This document shows, in pieces, positions 58,795-64,000 of a stretch of 64,000 nt of DNA; position 1 is the first letter of the stretch, and every line of letters begins with the position of its first letter. The stretch is from Wallemia ichthyophaga EXF-994 (Eukaryota; Basidiomycota; Wallemiomycetes; Wallemiales; Wallemiaceae): NCBI RefSeq assembly GCF_000400465.1, contig NW_008806284.1, forward strand, positions 248,001 through 312,000. Direction: 5' to 3'. The position numbers were made by a program, and so were the translations under genes. The notes below the pieces were generated by a model, which made no database searches, was not told the DNA's origin, and was given only the letters and a program-made list of their open reading frames with translations.

Positions 58795-59297
58795 ATTGAA
58801 AATATTCACCCACTCACGAACCTCAAATGCTCTTCGCAGGTCTCAGCAGTGGCCTCAGCTGAGGACGCGTGAGTTTAGCAATGGTTCTGCTGCTGCTGCT
58901 TTTTAAATTCATCTTGATACTATCTTTCATGCTACTCTTGATGCTCTTGCTGCTTCTCTGTATATTGCGCTTGCACCTCTCGATTCCCTTTCGAGCTTAA
59001 TTTCATCGCTTAGCACCCTCCCTAATTGCATTCCCCTACTGTTTGTAATCTCTGCAGCAACTTTGAAAGCATTCTCTGTATCATTGCTATTGCTATTGCT
59101 CTTGAAACCACTACCACTTCGGGTCTGTTGAACCCGATGAAAATCTTATTCATCCCTCTCTTCTGAAGGAAAGACACCGCTGATACTCCACAAGTATCTA
59201 TGTTGATTCTTCGAGTGATCAGTGAGCTCATCTGGCGAGTAATTTTATTGGTTTGATTGTGTGCGAGTGTGCTTTGAGAGATTGTGCTGTGAGTCAT
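58795..59297 (-). pseudogene. Degenerate tandem copy of the orphan gene
   Basis: Translation on the minus strand gives pieces that match the neighbouring intact gene in order: LWSISGVFPSEE against VWGIGGVFPSEE, DFHRVQQ against DFQRGQQ, and AFKVAAEITNSRGMQLG against VFKAAAEIVYSRGMQLG. Between the first two blocks a GAA codon of the intact gene corresponds to an in-frame TAA. The only nearby ATG (59,297) is in a different frame from the conserved blocks, so at least one frameshift is also needed. The 3' flank shares GTGAATATTTTC with the intact gene. It cannot encode a full protein. Confidence 0.75.
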
Positions 59298-59772
59298 TCT
59301 GCATCCCTCACAAAGCACACCTACTATTCCTATCGCTTTGCACTTCAAACTCTACCTCCTACTTTCCACTGTCTTATCGAAGCTTATAAAGGGATGGGAT
59401 CGTACTGGCGTCTTTATTATCGACTCGCACTGACATCACGTCACCCATTGCACTCTGCTTCCATAATAGGCCTTTGAACATTCAAATTCACATTCGAATT
59501 CGCCTCTTTCTCAACCCTTGCTCTTATCTCGCTTGCTGAGACATGTCAGTGGTCAAAATTAAAACAAGTCTGAATTCATTATAGTCTCGATCTATGCACT
59601 CATCGTGGCGCTTTAGGCACAAGTAAACCATTTCGTCATCTACTTCTTCACCGCATAAATTATCAGACCTGTCTCACTTTGTCGAAGCAAGTCTAATGTC
59701 GTTAAAACGTGTAGCATATATCATGACAATAAATTAGTCATTACAAATGGGGTATTGTCTACAGAAGCTTAT
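59298..59772. other. Intergenic region
   Basis: About 475 bp between the pseudogene and the repeat-precursor gene. It includes the duplicated upstream flank of the pseudogene. No gene or RNA recognised. Confidence 0.4.
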
Positions 59773-60735
59773 CTAGAGCAAGTCACCCTTGGAAGAGTCC
59801 CAGGAACCACTACCAGCTGATGTATCCTTGGTTGCGCCAGTGGCCCAGTCACCTGAAGTGCCCTTGCCACCCATCTTGCCCTTGCCTCCCTTTGGACCAC
59901 CCATCATACCTTGTCTCTTGAGCAAATCACCGCCTGAAGATTCCCATGAGCCACTACCAGCTGAGGTGTCCTTGGTTGCACCAGTGGCCCAGTCACCTGA
60001 AGTGCCCTTGCCGCCTTCGCGTGCCGTCAAGCCTCTCTTACCACCCTGGTAAAATTGACCTCTCTTGAGTAAATCACCCTCGGAGGAGTCCCAGGAGCCA
60101 CTTCCAGCTGAGGTGTCCTTGGTTGCGCCAGTGGCCCAGTCACCTGAAGTGCCCTTGCCACCCATCTTGCCCTTGCCTCCCATACCGTGTGCTTGTCTCT
60201 TCAATAAGTCACCGTCTGAGGAGTCCCAAGAGCCGCTGGTTGCTGCAGTGTCCTTAGTGGCACCATTGGCCCACTCACCAGACCCAGCGCCTTTGCCAGC
60301 ACGCTTGAGCAAGTCACCCTCGCTGTGGTCGTTTTCACCTGCTGAGGCGGCGCTGTCTTTAGTAGTACCGTAGTTCCATTCGCCAGCTAAAGGATATTAG
60401 CTAAGACATTTCGGAAAGTAAAAGTCAACTCACAACCACCACCTGAACGTCTTACTCCGTCAGCTGCACGGCTTTGGTACTGGATTACTGTTTAGTTACT
60501 TTAAAATGCATCGAATGATACTCACGCCACGCTTCAAAAGATCACCCTTTGAGCTATCGGTTTCGCCAGAAGTGGCAGCGGTGTCCTTGGTAGCGCCGTT
60601 GGCCCATTCACCAGAGCCTGCGCCTGAGCGAGCGATCTAATGTGCTTGTGAGCGCCGTCATAGGTGCAAATAGTCACGTACCGGAGCGGCTGTTGCAGCA
60701 GCAACCATTGCGATTAAAGCGATTGAGAACTTCAT
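59773..60735 (-). CDS. Secreted tandem-repeat protein, probable Kex2-processed peptide precursor
   Basis: Predicted 274-residue secreted precursor. Exons 60735-60682, 60636-60526, 60479-60434 and 60386-59773; introns 45, 46 and 47 nt. Exon 1 is almost exactly the signal peptide MKFSIALIAMVAAATAAP. The rest is six imperfect repeats of about 35-50 residues. The common core is SGDWATGATKDTSAGSGSW followed by DSS-x-GDLLKR; five copies end in LLKR and the last stops after LL. Lys-Arg is the Kex2 site of the late Golgi, so the chain should be cut into about six Gly/Ser/Asp-rich peptides with conserved tryptophans. Some spacers contain extra basic sites (GGKRG, GVRR). Function unknown; fungal Kex2-processed repeats serve as pheromones, surface repellents or modified-peptide precursors. 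Confidence 0.85.
59776..60636 (-). repeat. Six coding tandem repeats of the peptide precursor
   Basis: Imperfect direct repeats of about 105-147 coding bases in exons 2-4, interrupted by two introns near the N-terminal end. LLKR codons end repeats near 60,529, 60,301, 60,194, 60,061 and 59,913. The last three repeats are almost identical over their core at DNA level, which suggests recent duplication or gene conversion; the first two are more divergent. Confidence 0.85.
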
Positions 60736-61228
60736 AGTATTTGAATTGATGTGGGAGTGTTGTAAAGAAGAATTGTTTTAGAATCTCTTAAATTTATATT
60801 TCATTTTAGCGCCATTTTTAGCGTAGCATTCCGAAGATCCGGCACGAATATTCAAATTTCAAATGGCCGTGGCAAATATGATAGACGATGAGCAAGTGCG
60901 AGTAGCTAGACCATCCTTGATGTTCAACACGTGCTGAATTGAGTGATGGAAGCTGAAGCGGGAGAGAAGTATGTGAAAAATTCAAGTAATTCAAACGATG
61001 CTCTTAAAATGGTTTTCTTAAGGAACTTGTACACATTAACAAGCTTCTGCAAGCTCTATACACGGCAAGGCAGTAAGACATCGTGTCTTATTTTGATCAA
61101 ACACACGCATTCTAGATAGCAAACATTGTAATATGATAATTTCTAAAAACAAATAGACACATAAGCTTATTCATATCCCAAAGTAGTCATCATCTCTATT
61201 ATTTCAAGAAGTCATCGTAATTTTCCTT
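60736..61228. other. Intergenic region between the two repeat-protein genes
   Basis: About 490 bp. It contains the TATA element of the first repeat-protein gene and, further on, AT-rich sequence that should hold the 3' end of the second. No coding sequence recognised. Confidence 0.4.
60793..60798 (-). promoter_or_regulatory. TATA box of the repeat-precursor gene
   Basis: On the minus strand TATAAA lies in GAAATATAAATTTAAGAG, about 58 bp upstream of the start codon. Position and sequence fit a TATA-driven, regulated gene. Confidence 0.45.
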
Positions 61229-61798
61229 TTACATTATATTTCTCCTAAGCAGCTCAACCTCACTTTGATCACTTTCACCTGCTGAGGCAGCACTGTCCTT
61301 AGTATTACCATAGTTCCATTCAACATCTACATTGAATTAGCTCAGACATCCTTCAAAGTTATGCTAAACTCACTTCTACCAGAAAGCTTGAAGCTGCTGA
61401 CATCAAATTGGCCTCGACGACGCTCAAGTAAATATGCGTCAGAGTTGTCGCAAATGCCATTGCCTGCTGAGCTGGTCGAGGTAGCGCTGGTAGCCCATTC
61501 ATTGTCATCAACTGAGCGACCATTATAAAGACCTTGCGATTGAATTTTCAGCTACTAAAACTAGCGTGATAATTACACACACGCCAAGAGCACCATGTCT
61601 GGACTCCTGGAGATTGCCTTGCGACCCTTCTGTCTCGCCAGAAGTGGCAGCGGTGTCTTTGGTAGCACTGTTGGCCCATTCACAAGAGCCTGCTTGTGAA
61701 CGAGCGATCTAGTGTGCCTGTGAGCGCTGCAAAGAAACACGTACTGGAGCGGATGTTGAAGCAACAATTATGGCGATCAATGCGATTGAAAGCTTCAT
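61229..61798 (-). CDS. Secreted divergent paralogue of the repeat precursor
   Basis: Predicted protein of about 151 residues, sister of the gene at 59,773-60,735. Exons 61798-61745, 61708-61583, 61551-61374 and 61326-61229. The signal peptide MKLSIALIAIIVASTSAP matches that of the sister, as do the exon order and intron positions. Three diverged repeats remain (SCEWANSATKDTAATSGET, NEWATSATSTSSAGNG, VEWNYGNTKDSAASAGES). The LLKR site is lost after the first repeat, but LLERRRG and ELLRRN give Arg-Arg sites that Kex2 can also cut. Intron 2 is uncertain: the frame-keeping choice is only 31 nt, and a 61-nt alternative (GTGCTC donor) also keeps frame. All exons are open, so it is probably functional. 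Confidence 0.7.
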
Positions 61799-63433
61799 TT
61801 ATATGATTTTATGGGAATGTATTGAAAAGAAAAGGAAAGCTCTGTACTTTCTCATTTAGATCTCATTTAACACATTCTTGCGTCACTTTATCGTGGTAAG
61901 ATAGAGAGCCGGCATAAGGAAGCATTTTTAGCTGGGGCAGTTTCGTGGATACCCGAAGACTATCATTGGAGATACTAACGCTAAAGTGAATGGTGTGTTA
62001 TACCGTTGTAGTGATTAGCCAAGCGAAATACAAAACGCGATAAATCCCGAAGAATGTGGAAGTAGCTTGTTTTTGGACTGTTAGGCATTTACACCACATC
62101 AAGCTAGCTTTGGCGAGGATTGTCTGATATTCAAGACAGCAAGACGATTGGTCATAATGTGATCACGACGCACATCCTCGAAGTATCCCAAAATGATAAG
62201 ATGAGGTGTAGAAAACGAAGCTTCAATTACTCGCATTACTAGAAGTAGCCATCTGGCCGACATGTAACTGGAACCCCTCTCGATTTCTAAGAGTAACTTC
62301 AACGCACCCAACAATTATAATAGCATGGGTATCACGACATTTGAAGCGATCAAATGACCTCTTTCAGAATTCTAATTCATCTATTGTTACAGTTCATAAA
62401 GATTTCTGGCAACATTGCGCGACGGTTCAATGTGAATCTGAAAGTCAAAGCTACAGAGCGAATGCATCTTGTAAAGATTTATATCGGATCAAGCCCCTGC
62501 TGATAATCGAGTGGAGCTCAGAGTAAGATGGATTTATTTTATACCTTTGCCGAGGCAGTCAAACCGCCAAACTTTATCTAAAAAACCAGCCGTCTGGTCT
62601 CATATTGCTCCGACAAGATGGAGCATTTTGACAGCTTTGATCACTGATTCGTAACTGAAGCTGGCCACTGACATGTCATGAAACTAATAAACTTAATTAA
62701 ATCCGCTCCGCTGGCCGTTGATCGGCAAATATCCAATCGAGGACTTCATAACCGTTCATTTTGACAGCACCCTCAAATGTTGCCAGGAACTAGCCGCTTG
62801 TAGGACGTATGAAGCGCATTAGAAAATATCAGAAATCGCGAGTAAGTGTGTGAATCCATATTTTTTAGATTGATTCACGTCTTGACTGAGTGTAGAAATG
62901 GGTGACTGAATTGCGTATGATGTATGCAAGAGTAAGACAATGAAGCAGTAGCATAGAAAATTTTCGAAAGCATTTGTGGTTGTTTTACAGTCACTCTGTA
63001 TGAAGATAAAGGGGTCTGTTGATAGACGTGCATAAGCAGCAATGAATAGCAGCGACTGAAACATCTTATAGAAGTATGACGTTTGTGGAAATTGACCTCA
63101 GCCAGGTTTGCTTGATGTGATGACTAAATGCTGAACAAATACACTCATTAACACCGTGAACGGCTATGAGGATCCCTAGTATACCAAAATACAGTTTTAC
63201 TTGACTATATCAGCCTGGAGCTCTTACAGCAACAGAAGCTTTCCAACAACAAAATGTCCTTATTACAATACTATATATGCTCATATATACCCTTAATTTG
63301 CGCCACATAATGCTTCAGCCTCGTTAGCTTGGCAGAATGACGAGATGTGACTATAGCAGAAGAATCATCAGCCCAGCTGGCTTTATAAGAAGCGCTATAT
63401 CTCTCTTGCTTTTCTACATCCCAAAAGACAGAA
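61799..63433. other. Intergenic region with one exon-like remnant
   Basis: About 1.6 kb without a supportable gene. On the minus strand, around 62,785-62,699, an acceptor-like GCTAG precedes an open stretch reading FLATFEGAVKMNGYEVLDW and ending at TAA. It looks like a last exon, but no upstream exons were found, so it is probably a remnant. The other open frames here look random. Confidence 0.4.
63384..63389 (+). promoter_or_regulatory. TATA-like box of the terminal secreted gene
   Basis: TATAAG within GGCTTTATAAGAAGC lies 50 bp upstream of the ATG at 63,434. A plausible core promoter element by position. Confidence 0.35.
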
Positions 63434-64000
63434 ATGTACTTCAACACCGCCAAAGCTCTCGCCGTTCTTGCATTCACTGGCACCATCGCATCAGCAGCAG
63501 TCACACAACCAGACAACATCGCCCGTCGCAGAGATGAGAAAGACGCCAACGCCATCAAAGACCACAAGGATGACTACAACTATGGTAATGGTGTCGATTC
63601 CAAGAATGACAACAACCACGGCAAATACGACAAGCAAGACAAGCTATCTCACGAAGAGGCACTCAAGAAGCATCGCGAGGAAGTTGAGAAGCAAATCAAG
63701 CTGAACAATGAGGCTGCTGAGAAGAACAAAGCGGATGTCAAGGTTGGTTGAAGTGATGTTTGGTGAAAATCAGCTTACACTGTTTTACCAGAAGACAGAC
63801 GAATACTGGAAGTCTGACAAGAAAGATGACAGCGATGAAATCAACTATAAGAAGCACGATGGTAAGCACGACAGTAACGACGAGAAACAAGATAGCAAGT
63901 ATGTCAACAAGAAGTCCAGCCATATCAAGCACGAGGATGATCGTTATGGTGGCAACGACAAGAAGCACAGCGGCGATAAACACAGCGACAACAAAAAGGA
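63434..64000 (+). CDS. Secreted Lys/Asp/His-rich protein, cut by window end
   Basis: Partial gene. Exon 1 is 63434-63742 (103 codons), intron 63743-63791 (49 nt), and exon 2 is open from 63792 to the end of the window. The signal peptide is MYFNTAKALAVLAFTGTIASA. It is followed by NIARRRDEKDAN, where the basic triplet is a possible Kex2 site, so residues 22-33 may be a pro-segment. The mature chain is very hydrophilic, almost all Lys, Asp, Glu, His, Asn and Ser, with short KKHDGKHDS-like repeats and a charged helix (SHEEALKKHREEVEKQIKL). Such composition suggests a disordered protein that binds metal or the cell wall; this is inference. No family recognised. Confidence 0.75.

Noticed and set aside
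59773..60636. Direct repeats that could suggest a CRISPR array or satellite
   Set aside because: The repeats are imperfect, multiples of three, in one protein frame and split by introns, so they are coding repeats in a eukaryotic gene.
25844..60735. A modified-peptide (RiPP) cluster combining the secreted tyrosinase with the repeat precursors
   Set aside because: They are more than 30 kb apart with housekeeping genes between, and no UstY-type (DUF3328) oxidase was seen near the precursors.

Overview
The window is nuclear DNA from a compact fungal genome, most likely a basidiomycete with very short introns (a Wallemia-like genome would fit, but the species cannot be fixed from this sequence). 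The evidence is: interrupted genes on both strands; about 45 inferred introns, mostly 36-61 nt, with GTGAGT/GTGGGT-type donors and CTRAY-like branch points; fungal families such as a Zn(II)2Cys6 factor, a Sec3 exocyst subunit, Eaf1, Swi1, Vps13 and Aim32/Apd1; and no bacterial operon structure.

Layout. 1-5.1 kb is an AT-rich stretch with no supportable gene. 5.1-7.7 kb holds two metabolic genes on the minus strand, a sorbitol/xylitol-type dehydrogenase and a PhyH dioxygenase. 7.9-16.5 kb is dense housekeeping: SEC3, UBC7, a small RNase P/MRP subunit candidate, an unknown protein, the divergent proteasome pair RPN12/PRE3, and a Swt1-type PIN nuclease. 16.6-25.4 kb carries a Ser-rich protein with a possible CUE-like end, TVP38, an Aim32/Apd1 protein diverging from an MRS2-type Mg channel, and an Ime2/MAK-type kinase. 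A secreted tyrosinase lies at 25.8-27.0 kb. 27.0-31.0 kb is a second gene-poor stretch; it ends at a clear tRNA-Asp(GTC) and contains a possible Pol III transcript and a tiny membrane-protein ORF. 31.3-43.1 kb: a disordered protein, DRS1 helicase, a Zn2Cys6 regulator, SWI1, an aldehyde dehydrogenase and a SurE phosphatase. 43.2-53.2 kb is one 3,252-residue VPS13 gene in six exons. Then come an ELO fatty-acid elongase, EAF1 (NuA4 scaffold), RPC37 (Pol III) and an orphan gene followed by its own decayed copy.

The last 4.3 kb changes character and is rich in secreted proteins. The most interesting system is a pair of paralogous secreted repeat proteins (59,773-60,735 and 61,229-61,798, both minus) with matching signal peptides and four-exon structures. 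The first is a chain of six tandem peptides separated by LLKR cleavage sites, as expected for a Kex2-processed precursor. The second is shorter and divergent, with RR sites. They are followed by a third secreted protein, rich in Lys/Asp/His, that runs off the window.

Exon boundaries were placed by reading splice signals and keeping frame with recognised protein families. Several genes use terminal or internal exons of 9-42 nt that simple ORF calling would miss. No similarity search was run, so names rest on motif recognition.
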